From: Bacteroidota bacterium | Lineage (GTDB): Bacteria > Bacteroidota > Bacteroidia > NS11-12g > UBA9320 | DNA length: 64,000 nucleotides | Direction: 5' to 3' | Assembly: GCA_002746305.1 (NCBI GenBank) | Contig: NVWV01000002.1 | Coordinates: 231,737 to 295,736, forward strand | Shown here: in pieces, positions 1 through 9,986 of the stretch | How positions within the stretch are numbered: position 1 is the stretch's first letter | Layout: each line of letters opens with the position of its first letter | Notes under the pieces: model-generated | Seen by the model: only the letters and a program-made list of their open reading frames with translations | Databases searched by the model: none | Told to the model about the DNA's origin: nothing | Translations under genes and position numbers: made by a program

Positions 1-2049
1 TTCCTCGTCTGAATAGAAAACTGCACTTCTATCTACGTTTAATACTTTGGCTATCTTTTCCGAGTTTTCATAATAATAATGAGCTCTCAAAACCTCATCC
101 GTTATTTTAGAAAAGTTTAAACGAGTTGCTTTAGCAGGCAGTCGCGTATTCTTTGTATAAGCGGTTATCTTTTGAATAAAGGAATCCAATTTTTCAATAC
201 TCTTTTCCTGTAAATCATAATAGGAATTTAATACTTGCTTATCCTCTTCGTTTCTCATAATACCAATGAGTCCGATTAGGTTGGTTAAGGGTGCTCGTAA
301 ATCGTGAGCAGTTTTATAAACAAATTGATCAAGTTCCCTATTGATTTTCTTAAGCTCAATATTTTGAGATCTCAGAGCTTTTTCAGTGTCTATTTCATTA
401 GTAATATCCTGAACATCACCTACTATTTTGGAAACTTTACCATTTACCAGTTTGGCCTCACCTCTATTGTGTAGCCAATATTTTGTATCATTTATAGTAA
501 ATGGATGGATAAATGAATATGAACCTCCCTTATCTAATGCCTCACTAATAACTCTATTAAAATCTGCATGATACTCTTTGTCAATAAACTTAAAAACAGA
601 ATCTAAACTGTATTCTGTATCCGCTTCGAACCCAGGAAATAACGCACTATTATTGTCCCATTTGAGTAATCCTGTTTCCAAATCAAATTGCCAATTAAAC
701 AATCTACCATACTTTCTGGCTTTAGTCAACTCTTCTGTAGACTCCAATAGTTTCATTTTTGTCTGCACTTGTTCGGTTATATCATCAGCCATTATTACAA
801 CCCCACCAATTCTGTTTTTGGCTGTAAACCATGGATTTACTTTAGCTGTGTAAACAACAACATTTCCATTTTTTCTTTCATAAGACTCATTAACCAGCTC
901 TACTGCTTCTCCAGCAAAGGCTTGATTTATCAACCTCTTCCATCTCAATGGAATATTGGGGTTTAATTCAAAATGATTTTTCCCAATGATCTCATGTTCG
1001 TTATTTTTTACAAATTGACTAATCCATTTTTTAGAAACCTCTATGTAATTCCCTTCGTTATCTAGCATGGCAATCGCCACTGGATTATCTTTTATCAATG
1101 ATTTAAGTTCCACATTCTTTGCAGAAAGTTCCTCATAGTTTTTGAGTTCATTCAGTTTTATTGCTAACAATGAAGCTATTCCTTCTAATGTTCGCTTGAT
1201 CTTATCTGTATACCTCCCATTTATTGAACTTTCAGAGTCTATTACACCTATTAGCTTATCTTTATAAACAATAGGCACTGCTAATTCACTCTTACAGGGC
1301 TTACTATCAAAAATGTAATCTGGGTCAAGAGATACATCATCTACAAGAATAGTTTCTTTTGTTCTTGCACACCTCCCAGTTATTCCTCTAGAAAGTGGTA
1401 CTGTGATGAACCTTTTATTTTTATCCTCAAATTGTATCTCTTGTCCACGTTTGACAATAACCGTTTGTTTAAGGACTTCATACTGATGTTCAATTAAGAA
1501 AATAGATAAATCCTCCAGATCCAAGAGGTCTAAACATAGATTGCCGACACCTTCAAAAATTTCACGTTTATTATTGGAGCTAAAAATGATATTTGAAAAT
1601 CGATTTAACATCTTCTCAAATACTTCGGGCTCAGTTAAAACTTGCTTGTAGGCGTCAAACTGTTCTTCTTGACTTTTTTTAGTAATGTCCTTTAGAATTG
1701 TAACGAGAACGGATTCATTATCCACTTGTACAATAGACCTGGACACATTTACTATCACTTCCACACCTGTGGTAGAGATAAGTACTCTACTGTTTTCATC
1801 TGCTACTTGAGATGTAAATAATAAATTGTCCTCATGCCCCATATCATACGCGATTTCGGGTAAAAAGATATCAAAATCATTTTTAAAATCTCCTTCAATA
1901 TTGAAGAGTGTTTTGAAACCCGCATTTGAAATTAAATACTCTAGTTTACTATTTTTAATAGTGTAACATAAGCCTGACTGTTCTAGTATATCTAGAATAG
2001 GAAGATTAATTAATGCTGAGTTATGAGAAACATAAGTTTTATTGCTCAT
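1..2049 (-). CDS. PAS/GAF sensor histidine kinase, 3' end cut by window edge
   Basis: This gene is open from an ATG at 2049 to the left edge of the window, so only the first 683 residues are visible. Translating the minus strand shows a PAS-like region (about residues 20-125), a GAF domain (about 150-300), two further PAS domains (about 315-430 and 440-552), and then a HisKA dimerisation/phosphoacceptor helix with the H-box AHDLRAPL near residue 582. The catalytic ATPase domain must lie beyond position 1. There is no membrane segment, so this is probably a soluble, cytoplasmic signal sensor that autophosphorylates on the H-box histidine. No partner receiver is visible. The multi-PAS architecture is common in Bacteroidota; the ligand cannot be read from sequence. 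Bases 2050-2239 upstream hold no gene. Confidence 0.85.
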   Translation of the reverse strand, partial: MSNKTYVSHNSALINLPILDILEQSGLCYTIKNSKLEYLISNAGFKTLFNIEGDFKNDFDIFLPEIAYDMGHEDNLLFTSQVADENSRVLISTTGVEVIVNVSRSIVQVDNESVLVTILKDITKKSQEEQFDAYKQVLTEPEVFEKMLNRFSNIIFSSNNKREIFEGVGNLCLDLLDLEDLSIFLIEHQYEVLKQTVIVKRGQEIQFEDKNKRFITVPLSRGITGRCARTKETILVDDVSLDPDYIFDSKPCKSELAVPIVYKDKLIGVIDSESSINGRYTDKIKRTLEGIASLLAIKLNELKNYEELSAKNVELKSLIKDNPVAIAMLDNEGNYIEVSKKWISQFVKNNEHEIIGKNHFELNPNIPLRWKRLINQAFAGEAVELVNESYERKNGNVVVYTAKVNPWFTAKNRIGGVVIMADDITEQVQTKMKLLESTEELTKARKYGRLFNWQFDLETGLLKWDNNSALFPGFEADTEYSLDSVFKFIDKEYHADFNRVISEALDKGGSYSFIHPFTINDTKYWLHNRGEAKLVNGKVSKIVGDVQDITNEIDTEKALRSQNIELKKINRELDQFVYKTAHDLRAPLTNLIGLIGIMRNEEDKQVLNSYYDLQEKSIEKLDSFIQKITAYTKNTRLPAKATRLNFSKITDEVLRAHYYYENSEKIAKVLNVDRSAVFYSDEE

Positions 2050-2239
2050 AATTTATACAGTAGTAGTTAGAGTACAAAGTACACTCTAAATAAGTGTATA
2101 TACAAGAACTTGGTCACAAAGAACTAACAAGGGTGGAAGTATTCTCAAAATATGTTGACTTAATCTACTGTGTAACAGACCATTAATTACGGTTTCCCAT
2201 ATTCGGAAAATATACAAATATGAGATTATACTCGTTCTC

Positions 2240-3151
2240 TTAGGGGTTCATCTTGCGTCTTTTTATCAAAAATGGGATAATAGCCTCCTCTACCGCTTTT
2301 GATGTATCTGCTATTACATAGTCTATTTTGTACTGACTAAGCTTAGACTTAATTTGTGAAACATACTCTGCCATGTTCGATTTATATAAGTCCCGGACTT
2401 CATTAGGTTGTAGTTTTAAGACTTCCCCACTTTCAACATCTTCAAACGTCACTGGCCCATTCCCATAATCAAATTCCAATTCGCTTGGCTGATGAAGTGT
2501 GTGAAACACAATTACTTCATGCTTGTTATGCTTCAAATGCTTTATGGCGTCAAAAAGATAGTCTAAGTCTCGATCCTTTTCTAAAAAATCAGTAAATAGT
2601 ACAACTAGACTTCTTCTATGAATTTGACTGGCAATAGTGTGTAATGTATCACTAATATCCGTTTTACTGTGATTAGACTTATAGGATAAATAGGGCTCAA
2701 GCTGAAAAATAAGTTCTTTGTAGTGTCTGGAAGATGAAGCAATTTTAGAATATCCTTTTATCTCATCGTCAAAAAAGCATATTCCAGTGGCATCTCTTTG
2801 CCTTTTAAGCAGCTGTGTAAACACTGCAACTGACCAGACTGCATACTGAAGCTTGCTAAGTGAATCCTTCTGCTCTATTTGCATAGAGGATGAAACATCT
2901 ACAAGAAATTGGCATCTGAGATTGGTTTCTTCATCGAAACGCTTGGTGTACAATTTATCCGTTCTACCAAATAACTTCCAGTCTATATTTTTAGTACTTT
3001 CTCCTTGATTGTATTGCCGATGCTCGGCGAATTCTACCGAAAATCCATGAAATGGACTTTTATGCAAACCTGTAATGAAGCCCTCTACAGTTTTCTTAGC
3101 AAGCAATTCTAGATTGCCCGTATGTAATATGTCTTCTTTACTTATTTTCAT
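2240..3151 (-). CDS. DUF58 domain protein (VWA-like)
   Basis: A 303-residue protein of the DUF58 family. The family signature is seen around residues 45-75 (RQYNQGESTKNIDWKLFGR, equivalent to the usual R-x-Y-x-x-G-D...W). A von Willebrand A-like metal-site motif VDVSSSM follows near residue 90. DUF58 proteins are often encoded with MoxR AAA ATPases and act in envelope or respiratory-complex maturation, but no MoxR gene is nearby here, so the role is open. The start fits the usual N-terminus of the family. Oddly, the ATG directly follows the T-tract of the upstream trxA terminator (see 3151-3188), so expression may depend on read-through. Confidence 0.85.
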   Translation of the reverse strand: MKISKEDILHTGNLELLAKKTVEGFITGLHKSPFHGFSVEFAEHRQYNQGESTKNIDWKLFGRTDKLYTKRFDEETNLRCQFLVDVSSSMQIEQKDSLSKLQYAVWSVAVFTQLLKRQRDATGICFFDDEIKGYSKIASSSRHYKELIFQLEPYLSYKSNHSKTDISDTLHTIASQIHRRSLVVLFTDFLEKDRDLDYLFDAIKHLKHNKHEVIVFHTLHQPSELEFDYGNGPVTFEDVESGEVLKLQPNEVRDLYKSNMAEYVSQIKSKLSQYKIDYVIADTSKAVEEAIIPFLIKRRKMNP

Positions 3152-3188
3152 AAAAAAACGGTGTACCTCTCCAACGAGTTACACCGTT
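3151..3188 (-). terminator. trxA terminator abutting DUF58 start
   Basis: A nine-base inverted repeat (AACGGTGTA at 3157-3165, TACACCGTT at 3180-3188) is followed on the minus strand by seven T, immediately before the ATG of the DUF58 gene. It looks like an intrinsic terminator for trxA that also separates trxA from the next gene. Confidence 0.75.
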
Positions 3189-3213
3189 CAATATTACAAA
3201 ATTGTAATCGAAC

Positions 3214-3537
3214 TTACCTTAATTGGTTGTCCAATTTAGAAGCTAATGTTGTCTTTGGCACTGCACCCACAACTTTATCAACGACTTCACCATTCTTGAA
3301 TACCAATAAGGTAGGAATACTTCTTACGCCATACTTCAATGGAATTGCTGGGTTATTATCTATGTTCATCTTACCAATTTTAGCCTTGCCATCATACTCT
3401 TTTGCTAGCTCCTCTACCAATGGTCCAATCATTCTACATGGTCCACACCACTCTGCCCAAAAATCAACTAGGACTGGAGTGTCACCGCTGTTTAATACCT
3501 CTTGCTCAAAATTTGAATCTGAAAATTCTAATGCCAT
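3214..3537 (-). CDS. trxA: Thioredoxin
   Basis: A 107-residue protein, the normal length of thioredoxin 1. It has the redox motif WCGPC (about residues 31-35) after VDFWAE, and the conserved cis-proline region SIPTLL near residue 75. It reduces protein disulfides in the cytoplasm, using electrons from thioredoxin reductase (not in this window). A -7-like box TATCTTCG (3562-3569, one mismatch to TAnnTTTG) lies about 25 nt upstream of the start. It is followed by a strong terminator, so it is probably transcribed mainly as a single gene. Confidence 0.95.
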   Translation of the reverse strand: MALEFSDSNFEQEVLNSGDTPVLVDFWAEWCGPCRMIGPLVEELAKEYDGKAKIGKMNIDNNPAIPLKYGVRSIPTLLVFKNGEVVDKVVGAVPKTTLASKLDNQLR

Positions 3538-3634
3538 AATATTTGTGTTTATTTCTTAGTACGAAGATAGGGTCATTCCCTTACTTAGTCTATAAGCAAT
3601 CCCAATAGAGATATAAACAACATATGTATAAGCT

Positions 3635-4801
3635 CTACTTATAAATTTTGAGCTCTATTCTAAATCGGGTTCCTTTTCCAACTTCACTGGACCTAACATA
3701 TATTTTCCCTTTGTGATAGTTTTCTATAATCCGTTTCACAAGAGAAAGACCAAGGCCCCACCCTCTTTTTTTAGTTGTAAAACCTGGTTTAAAAATAGTC
3801 TTAAATTTATTGGCAGGAACACCCTTACCTGTATCCACCACATCAAATTGAATTTGATCGTCACCGACTCCAGACAATTCAAACCAAATTAAGCCTTCAC
3901 CTTCCATAGCATCTACGGCATTCTTACATAAATTTTCTACAACCCAGGCAAAGAGAGGTTTATTCACAGATACGTTAACAGATTTAAATTCATCAATATC
4001 TCGAATTGTGATGCTTACTTTATCGGATGTTCTGGAGTTTATATAGGTTACACTCTCCTCCAAAACCTCATACAAATTGTATGCTGTAAGTGACGGCTCA
4101 GAACCTATCTTGGAAAAACGCTCTGTGATTAAACCTAAGCGTTCCATGTCATGCTCCATCTCTTTAATTACCTTTTGTGGAAGATTAGACTCACTCTCCT
4201 TTATATAGTCCAACCATCCCATTAACGAAGAAATTGGTGTTCCTAATTGATGGGCAGTTTCCTTACTCATACCAGCCCACACCTTATTTTGTTCACTAGT
4301 TCGGCTATAATTAAAGGCAAAATAACTAATTGCTAAAAAAAGAGCGATTACTCCTAGTTGGAAGTACGGATAGATACGAAGTTGATTCAGCAGAGTGCTG
4401 TTCTCATAATATATGGTATCGTATTTCCCTTCTGCAACCTCAATTACTATAGGTTCATTCTGACCCTTCATTTCAGCAATTTTATACAGCATAAAATTTT
4501 CACCCCTATATCCTGAAGAATCTAAGTTTCGATCCCCTTTTACTTCACCGTCAATATTTGTAAGAATTACAGGTATAGTTGTATTCGCAGATATAATATC
4601 AAAGAGAAAACTAACATCACCTTCTGTGGTCACAAGAAGTCTAGTTGCATTTGCCCATGTTTCGATCTTTTCTCGTTCTTGATTCTCCAGTTTTTCAACT
4701 AAATTATTGGTATACCATAGAGAGAAAAAGCCAATTAAAAAGGCGAAAATCAGGAGTACAACCTTCAGTACTCGTTTTATTTCATAATTATTTAATTTCA
4801 A
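3635..4801 (-). CDS. Membrane sensor histidine kinase
   Basis: A 388-residue kinase with two membrane helices (about residues 10-32 and 145-163) flanking a short periplasmic sensor region. The cytoplasmic part has an unusual H-box (AHQLGTPISSLMGW, histidine near residue 185), the N-box ENLCKNAVDAMEGEG, G1 DTGKGVP and G2 GLGLSLVKRI. The TAHQLGTP form of the H-box is characteristic of a Bacteroidota kinase group. No response regulator is adjacent, so it is an orphan kinase; signal and partner are unknown. It is transcribed away from the cyclase gene at 4860, and the 58-bp gap between them carries that gene's promoter. Confidence 0.9.
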   Translation of the reverse strand: MKLNNYEIKRVLKVVLLIFAFLIGFFSLWYTNNLVEKLENQEREKIETWANATRLLVTTEGDVSFLFDIISANTTIPVILTNIDGEVKGDRNLDSSGYRGENFMLYKIAEMKGQNEPIVIEVAEGKYDTIYYENSTLLNQLRIYPYFQLGVIALFLAISYFAFNYSRTSEQNKVWAGMSKETAHQLGTPISSLMGWLDYIKESESNLPQKVIKEMEHDMERLGLITERFSKIGSEPSLTAYNLYEVLEESVTYINSRTSDKVSITIRDIDEFKSVNVSVNKPLFAWVVENLCKNAVDAMEGEGLIWFELSGVGDDQIQFDVVDTGKGVPANKFKTIFKPGFTTKKRGWGLGLSLVKRIIENYHKGKIYVRSSEVGKGTRFRIELKIYK

Positions 4802-4846
4802 TTGAACTCGAATTTAATTAAGACAACCAAAATTAAGCTAAAAAAG

Positions 4847-4854
4847 TACTTTTG
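4847..4854 (+). promoter_or_regulatory. -7 box TACTTTTG at a leaderless GTG start
   Basis: A perfect match to the Bacteroidetes -7 consensus TAnnTTTG ends five bases before the GTG at 4860, which places the expected transcription start on or next to the start codon. Confidence 0.6.
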
Positions 4855-4859
4855 TCCGA

Positions 4860-5606
4860 GTGATTTTATTAAATAATTTTTACGGAGTAACATTTAAAGC
4901 TGATTTGTCGAAACCTATTGAAATAGGGATTGCTGTTCAACGAAGTGAGAGTGTTGCAAGCTTTGGCATTGCAGGAGCCATCTACCAAGATTATAGAGAC
5001 GGAAGTTTTGTAGGGAATATAAACTTAGGAGGACCATGTAACCTAGAAACAATCACCTTTACTCCACATGGCAATAGTACTCATACTGAATGTTTAGGTC
5101 ATATATCAAAAGAGCCCAAGTTTGTAAATGACTGTATTCAAGATACCTATTGTATGTCTAAACTATGGACTTTATCTCCTTCTTATACTGGAGAACATCA
5201 CCCTCTCGACTTCTCCAGTTGTGATTTCACTGAACTGTCTCAGTGTGATGCCTTGATAATTAGAAGTCTACCCAATGTAAGCTCCAAGATTAACCAAGAT
5301 TATAGTGGTGAAAATGCTCCATATATTGACATTAGTGATATGAAAAAAATTGTAGCTGCTGGCATTGAACACTTAATTATAGACCTTCCTTCTGTAGATC
5401 CTGAATGGGACAATGGAGAATTAGCTGCTCATCACATCTTTTGGAACTACCCTATAAGTCCCCGAACTTCTGCTTCAATTACGGAGTTTGCTTTCATTCC
5501 AAATGATGTCGTAGATGGCTCCTATTTACTAAAATTAAACATCAGCAACTTTGTGTCTGATGCTGCACCTAGTAGACCAGTGTTATATCCTATTATTGCA
5601 GGGTAG
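4860..5606 (+). CDS. Cyclase-family metal-dependent hydrolase
   Basis: A 248-residue member of the cyclase family (PF04199), which includes kynurenine formamidase and isatin hydrolase. The metal-binding motif appears near residue 75 as HGNSTHTECLGHI, matching H-x-G-T-H-x-D/E-x-x-x-H. Substrate cannot be told from sequence; no tryptophan-catabolism genes are nearby. The start is GTG; no in-frame ATG precedes conserved sequence. The -7 box ends five bases upstream, so the mRNA is probably leaderless. The next gene starts two bases after the stop, so the two are co-transcribed. Confidence 0.8.
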   Translation: MILLNNFYGVTFKADLSKPIEIGIAVQRSESVASFGIAGAIYQDYRDGSFVGNINLGGPCNLETITFTPHGNSTHTECLGHISKEPKFVNDCIQDTYCMSKLWTLSPSYTGEHHPLDFSSCDFTELSQCDALIIRSLPNVSSKINQDYSGENAPYIDISDMKKIVAAGIEHLIIDLPSVDPEWDNGELAAHHIFWNYPISPRTSASITEFAFIPNDVVDGSYLLKLNISNFVSDAAPSRPVLYPIIAG

Positions 5607-5608
5607 TT

Positions 5609-6613
5609 TTGAACGAGAAGGTATTATATTTTAAATCCTGGCTTACCAGTAAGTATATCAACTTCTTGGGAAATAAGTCTTATGACTTTAAATCCATACT
5701 TATTATAAAAATGGATGAGATTGGTGATGTTGTCACGGCTCTTCCTGTATTTTATGATCTTCATAACCTATACCCAAATGCTATTCAAACTTTAGTTTGT
5801 AAAAAGTTCAACAACATCTTTTTTAAGCATGTAGACTATGTGAACTGTATAAATGACTTCTCTGAAGTTGAGCATCAATATTATGACTTAGTCATTGATC
5901 TGCGTGGAAATGAAGATACACGTAGGTATGCTTTAAAGCACAAACCAAAACTTAGGCTAGATCGTGGTTCTATTCGTTTGAAAAATAAGTTTACTGGAGG
6001 TCAGAAAAATGAAATAGATACCAATCTGGAAATAATTACTCCTTTGGCAACCAAAACACTATCCCAAAAAAATAAAATAATACTATCGGATGCTGAACGA
6101 GATACTGTAAACGAATTTTTAAAGATAAATAATTGCTCACCGTTTGTACTATTCCATCTTGGAGCCCGTGACAAATCTAGGAGATGGCCATTCGAACGAT
6201 TTGCTGAGGTAATAAACTACATTAACAAAACGTACAACCTCCCCTGTCTTCTTGCAGGCGGACCAGATGATAAAGAAGTTAATGAGCAGTGCCTTGAACT
6301 AGTAAAAAGCAAGCATAACTACACTATAGTAGGTGAATTTAATTTATTAGAATATGCTGCCTTGTGCGATCAAGCAACACTATTTTTAGGGAATGAAAGC
6401 GGACCTTTGCACATAGCCGCAGCACAAGACATTCCTACTATCGCATTATTTGGACCCGGAGTTCACGGCGTTTTCTATCCTAAAAGTGATAACAGCATCG
6501 TGCACCATTATTTTCTTGCTAGAGGTCACAAACAACAGACCATGGAAAACAGTACCATCTTTACGATTACAATTGATGAAGTGAAAGAGTCGGTAGATCA
6601 GTTACTGGGGTGA
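5609..6613 (+). CDS. Glycosyltransferase family 9 (heptosyltransferase-like)
   Basis: A 334-residue GT9 protein. The N-terminal Rossmann signature KSILIIKMDEIGDVVTALP (about residues 26-45) and the C-terminal acceptor/donor motif FLGNESGPLHIAAA (near residue 260) define the ADP-heptose:LPS heptosyltransferase family. It probably transfers a sugar onto lipopolysaccharide core or another envelope glycan at the inner face of the inner membrane. The start shown is TTG, two bases after the previous stop; the N-terminal 25 residues are longer than in typical members, so an internal start at the ATG of MDEIGD is conceivable but would delete the first strand. Co-transcribed with the cyclase-family gene. 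Confidence 0.8.
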   Translation: MNEKVLYFKSWLTSKYINFLGNKSYDFKSILIIKMDEIGDVVTALPVFYDLHNLYPNAIQTLVCKKFNNIFFKHVDYVNCINDFSEVEHQYYDLVIDLRGNEDTRRYALKHKPKLRLDRGSIRLKNKFTGGQKNEIDTNLEIITPLATKTLSQKNKIILSDAERDTVNEFLKINNCSPFVLFHLGARDKSRRWPFERFAEVINYINKTYNLPCLLAGGPDDKEVNEQCLELVKSKHNYTIVGEFNLLEYAALCDQATLFLGNESGPLHIAAAQDIPTIALFGPGVHGVFYPKSDNSIVHHYFLARGHKQQTMENSTIFTITIDEVKESVDQLLG

Positions 6614-6714
6614 CCTTTGTCACATCACCGTCAGAACATTGTCATATCAAACTTCTCATTGCAACTTCTTGATTTTTTGATGTCTAAATTAGAAACAACC
6701 TAACAGATGACATT

Positions 6715-8247
6715 ATGAAAATTACTTTAGCTTTTGTTTTTCTCTTTTCTTTCTCCAGTTTGTATGCTGATAATCCTGTAATTACTTTAGATGCTGGCAC
6801 AGATACAACCATTGAAGTGTATTCTACATTTAGACTCCCCGTAGCTACGGCAATAGATTTGGAAGATGGAGATATATCAGCTGCTGTAATCATTACCGGC
6901 AACTGGTTGTTACACATAACTGGAGATTATCCAATATTGTTTAGCATCACGGATGATGACGGAAACAAGGACAGTATTCTTTGGACTTTGAAAGTAAGAG
7001 ACTTGGACAAACCTGTGGTAACCTTGATTGGGCCTTCTATCATTGAATGTCTCGAAGTTCAGAACATACCTACTTACATTTCTTCAGGTGCTACAGCTAC
7101 AGATAACTACGATTACGCAATAACTTCTAAAATTAAGATGTCAACCAATTTGGATGTGACGAAGATTGGCAGATACTACGAGAAATTTTGGGTTACAGAT
7201 TCTTCAGGAAATACAAGCAATGCTGTCTATCGACACATCTTTGTAGTCTATGATTGCACTCCACCAGTTATAACACTAAATGGAGCAAATAATACGATAA
7301 TTTGGATAGGAACTCCCTGGAATGATCCCGGAGCAACTGCTCTGGATAACAGAGACGGTGATCTTACCAATGCAATTGTAACTAGTGGATCTGTTGATAC
7401 ACAAGTTCTAGGGTCTTATACTATTCGGTACGATGTACAGGACAATCAAGGACATTCGGCTTATATCACTCGATGGGTTTTCGTGAGGGAAGCACCCACT
7501 CCAACTATTACCATTCGCTTAAACCTCTTGGCACATAAGGTTCACACCAAATACAATCCATTATCTGCAATATCCTTTGTTACAGATGATGTTGACGGAA
7601 ACCTTACGGAACAACTTAAGGTTACGCATAATGTAGATACTGCCAGAGTTGGCAGCTACGATGTTACCTATTCCGTCACCAATAGCTTAGGGTACTCTGA
7701 CACGGTAAGAATTGTGGTGCAAGTAGTAGATGTCATAGATCCTATAATTACAAGTAAGAACGGAGGTGTAGTAAGAATTGCAAGAAATAGCATATATGAA
7801 CCAACAGATTACATCAATTTGTCGGACAACTATGACCATTCAGACAGTCTTATAAAAAATCTAGTTATTGTCTTTAACGATTTAGATCTTACGACTAATG
7901 GAATTTATAGTACCGAATTTCAGGTAACAGATAGTTCTGGAAATATATCCAAAATCTATAAGGTCATTACAATAGTCTCAGAAACTGTATCGATATTGGA
8001 AACCAATTCATTGTCGTCTCTCAAAATCTACCCAAATCCATCTTTTGGAAATATAACCGTTGTCAATTCGGGAGATACTCCGATAGGTCAGATTACCTTG
8101 TATAACTTATTAGGGCAGGAAGTTTTTCATACTAAGACACAAGATGCTGAGTTAGCCTTAAACCTAGAACACTTGCCTAGTGGGGTTTATTCTCTAGCTG
8201 TTTATAGAAAGAATATAAGAGTTGTTCAAACGGTAATTTTGAAATAG
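6715..8247 (+). CDS. Secreted surface protein with Ig-like (DUF5011) repeats and T9SS type A tail
   Basis: A 510-residue exported protein. It opens with a signal peptide (MKITLAFVFLFSFSSLYA). About five Ig-like repeats of roughly 80 residues follow. Their recurring features, such as GATALDNRDGDLT, VDTQVLGSYTIRYDV and VTDSSGN, are those of the DUF5011/HYR-type bacterial Ig fold. The last 80 residues form a type IX secretion type-A sorting domain (LKIYPNPSFGNITV..., LPSGVYSL..., ending VILK), so the protein should cross the outer membrane via the Por/T9SS system and be attached to the surface. No catalytic domain is visible; adhesion is a plausible role only. Confidence 0.88.
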   Translation: MKITLAFVFLFSFSSLYADNPVITLDAGTDTTIEVYSTFRLPVATAIDLEDGDISAAVIITGNWLLHITGDYPILFSITDDDGNKDSILWTLKVRDLDKPVVTLIGPSIIECLEVQNIPTYISSGATATDNYDYAITSKIKMSTNLDVTKIGRYYEKFWVTDSSGNTSNAVYRHIFVVYDCTPPVITLNGANNTIIWIGTPWNDPGATALDNRDGDLTNAIVTSGSVDTQVLGSYTIRYDVQDNQGHSAYITRWVFVREAPTPTITIRLNLLAHKVHTKYNPLSAISFVTDDVDGNLTEQLKVTHNVDTARVGSYDVTYSVTNSLGYSDTVRIVVQVVDVIDPIITSKNGGVVRIARNSIYEPTDYINLSDNYDHSDSLIKNLVIVFNDLDLTTNGIYSTEFQVTDSSGNISKIYKVITIVSETVSILETNSLSSLKIYPNPSFGNITVVNSGDTPIGQITLYNLLGQEVFHTKTQDAELALNLEHLPSGVYSLAVYRKNIRVVQTVILK

Positions 8248-8251
8248 CGTT

Positions 8252-9910
8252 CTAGACCAACTTTCTTCTTAATATCTTACCGACGTTACTCTTGGGTAAC
8301 TCGTCTCTAAACACCACAATTTTCGGAACTTTATAGTTGGTTAGTTTCTCGCGACAGTAATCTCTGATTTCCTGCTCTGTTAAACTATCATCTCTTTTCA
8401 CTACAAAGGCCATTACGCATTCCGTAGTCTTTGGGTCAGGTTCGCTTCGCACTCCTACTTCCAGTACTTTGGGATGACCAGAGATAACAGCTTCTACCTC
8501 ACTTGGATATACATTGAAGCCAGATACACAGACCATTTCCTTCTTACGGTCTACTATTCGGAAGTATCCATCTTCATCCATAATCCCAATATCACCTGAG
8601 AGAAAATAATCTCCATGCATCACCTCCTTGGTATCATTGGGCCGGTTCCAATATCCTGCCATAACTTGAGGTCCTTTAATTCCTATCTCACCACGTTCTC
8701 CTGTTGGTACTTCCTTACGATCATCATCAAATATCTTTAGTACTGTATTGGGAATAGGTAAGCCAATGGTACCCATACGGTGAGAACCATCCGTTGGATT
8801 AATGGTAGCCGCAGGAGAAGTTTCGGACAATCCATATGCCTCTAGTAAAGGAGAATTAGTTACTTCTTGCCATTTTTTAGCGACAGCATCTTGTACTGCC
8901 ATACCTCCACCCAAAGAGACTTTCAGCTTAGAAAAATCCACATCTTTAAAATCAGGTTGATTTAAAAGCCCATTAAACAACGTATTTACTCCAGTAATCA
9001 GTGAGAACGGATTTTTCTTCAAATCCTTGATAAACGCCTTCATATCACGCGGATTGGTTATCAATACGTTACGCGAACCATAATTAAAAAAGGCTAAACA
9101 ATTGGCTGTTAATGCAAAAATGTGATAAAGGGGTAATGCGGTAACCACTACTGCTTCACCGTCCTTAAACAATCCGACTAACCACCCATCTATTTGTGAT
9201 AATTGCGAACAGATATTTCCATGAGTAAGAATTGCTCCTTTACTCACACCTGTAGTTCCTCCGGTGTACTGGAGAAAAGCCATGTCTTTATGACTCAAAG
9301 TCACAGAAGAAGGTTTTTTCCCCTCTCCTTCTTTTAGTACTGTCTTAAATGATATTGCTTGAGGAAGACTAAAACTAGGAACCATCTTCTTTACGTTTTT
9401 AACAACAAAGTTTACAATTCCACCCTTCAAGCCTCCTAACATGTCTCCAATACGAGTAACTATTACCGTCTCTATATCTGTACCATCTTGAATACTTTGG
9501 TAGTTACTCGCAAAATTTTCAAGAATTACCAGAGCCTTGGCACCACTATCCTTATACTGGTGTTTCATCTCTTCTGATGTATATAAAGGATTGGTATTTA
9601 CTGCCACAAATCCACATTTGATCACGGCAAACATCGCTACGGGAAACTGTAGTAAATTGGGCATTTGAATAGCTACCCTATCCCCTGGTTTCAAGTTGGT
9701 TTTGTTTTGCAAGTACCATGCAAATGCATCCACGTTTGACTTTAACTGATTAAAAGTCATTGTTTTATCCATGTTCTGAAAGGCTATCTTATCTCCATAT
9801 CTGGAGACTACATCATCAAAGACTTTCGCCAATGACTCGTACTTATTATTATCTACCGTGTGCGGTACGTTATCTGGATAGCTTTTAAACCATGGATGTT
9901 GTTCTGACAT
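8252..9910 (-). CDS. fadD: Long-chain-fatty-acid--CoA ligase
   Basis: A 552-residue AMP-forming acyl-CoA synthetase of typical length. The P-loop-like motif YTGGTTGVSKGA (about residues 216-227), the A5 motif YGLSETSP and the hinge/C-terminal signature GDIGIMDEDGYFRIVDRKKEM are all intact, and the catalytic lysine region SNVGKILRRKL is at the extreme C-terminus. It activates long-chain fatty acids to acyl-CoA via an acyl-adenylate, feeding beta-oxidation or lipid synthesis, in the cytoplasm at the inner membrane. It stands alone, convergent with the T9SS gene (4-bp gap) and divergent from the gene at 9987. Substrate chain length is inferred from family similarity. Confidence 0.9.
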   Translation of the reverse strand: MSEQHPWFKSYPDNVPHTVDNNKYESLAKVFDDVVSRYGDKIAFQNMDKTMTFNQLKSNVDAFAWYLQNKTNLKPGDRVAIQMPNLLQFPVAMFAVIKCGFVAVNTNPLYTSEEMKHQYKDSGAKALVILENFASNYQSIQDGTDIETVIVTRIGDMLGGLKGGIVNFVVKNVKKMVPSFSLPQAISFKTVLKEGEGKKPSSVTLSHKDMAFLQYTGGTTGVSKGAILTHGNICSQLSQIDGWLVGLFKDGEAVVVTALPLYHIFALTANCLAFFNYGSRNVLITNPRDMKAFIKDLKKNPFSLITGVNTLFNGLLNQPDFKDVDFSKLKVSLGGGMAVQDAVAKKWQEVTNSPLLEAYGLSETSPAATINPTDGSHRMGTIGLPIPNTVLKIFDDDRKEVPTGERGEIGIKGPQVMAGYWNRPNDTKEVMHGDYFLSGDIGIMDEDGYFRIVDRKKEMVCVSGFNVYPSEVEAVISGHPKVLEVGVRSEPDPKTTECVMAFVVKRDDSLTEQEIRDYCREKLTNYKVPKIVVFRDELPKSNVGKILRRKLV

Positions 9911-9986
9911 AGGTGGTAAAAATAGGAGTATTGACCGAAACTTGGAAGCCTAATAAAATTATACCTTAAAAAAAGTAACTTGCAAT

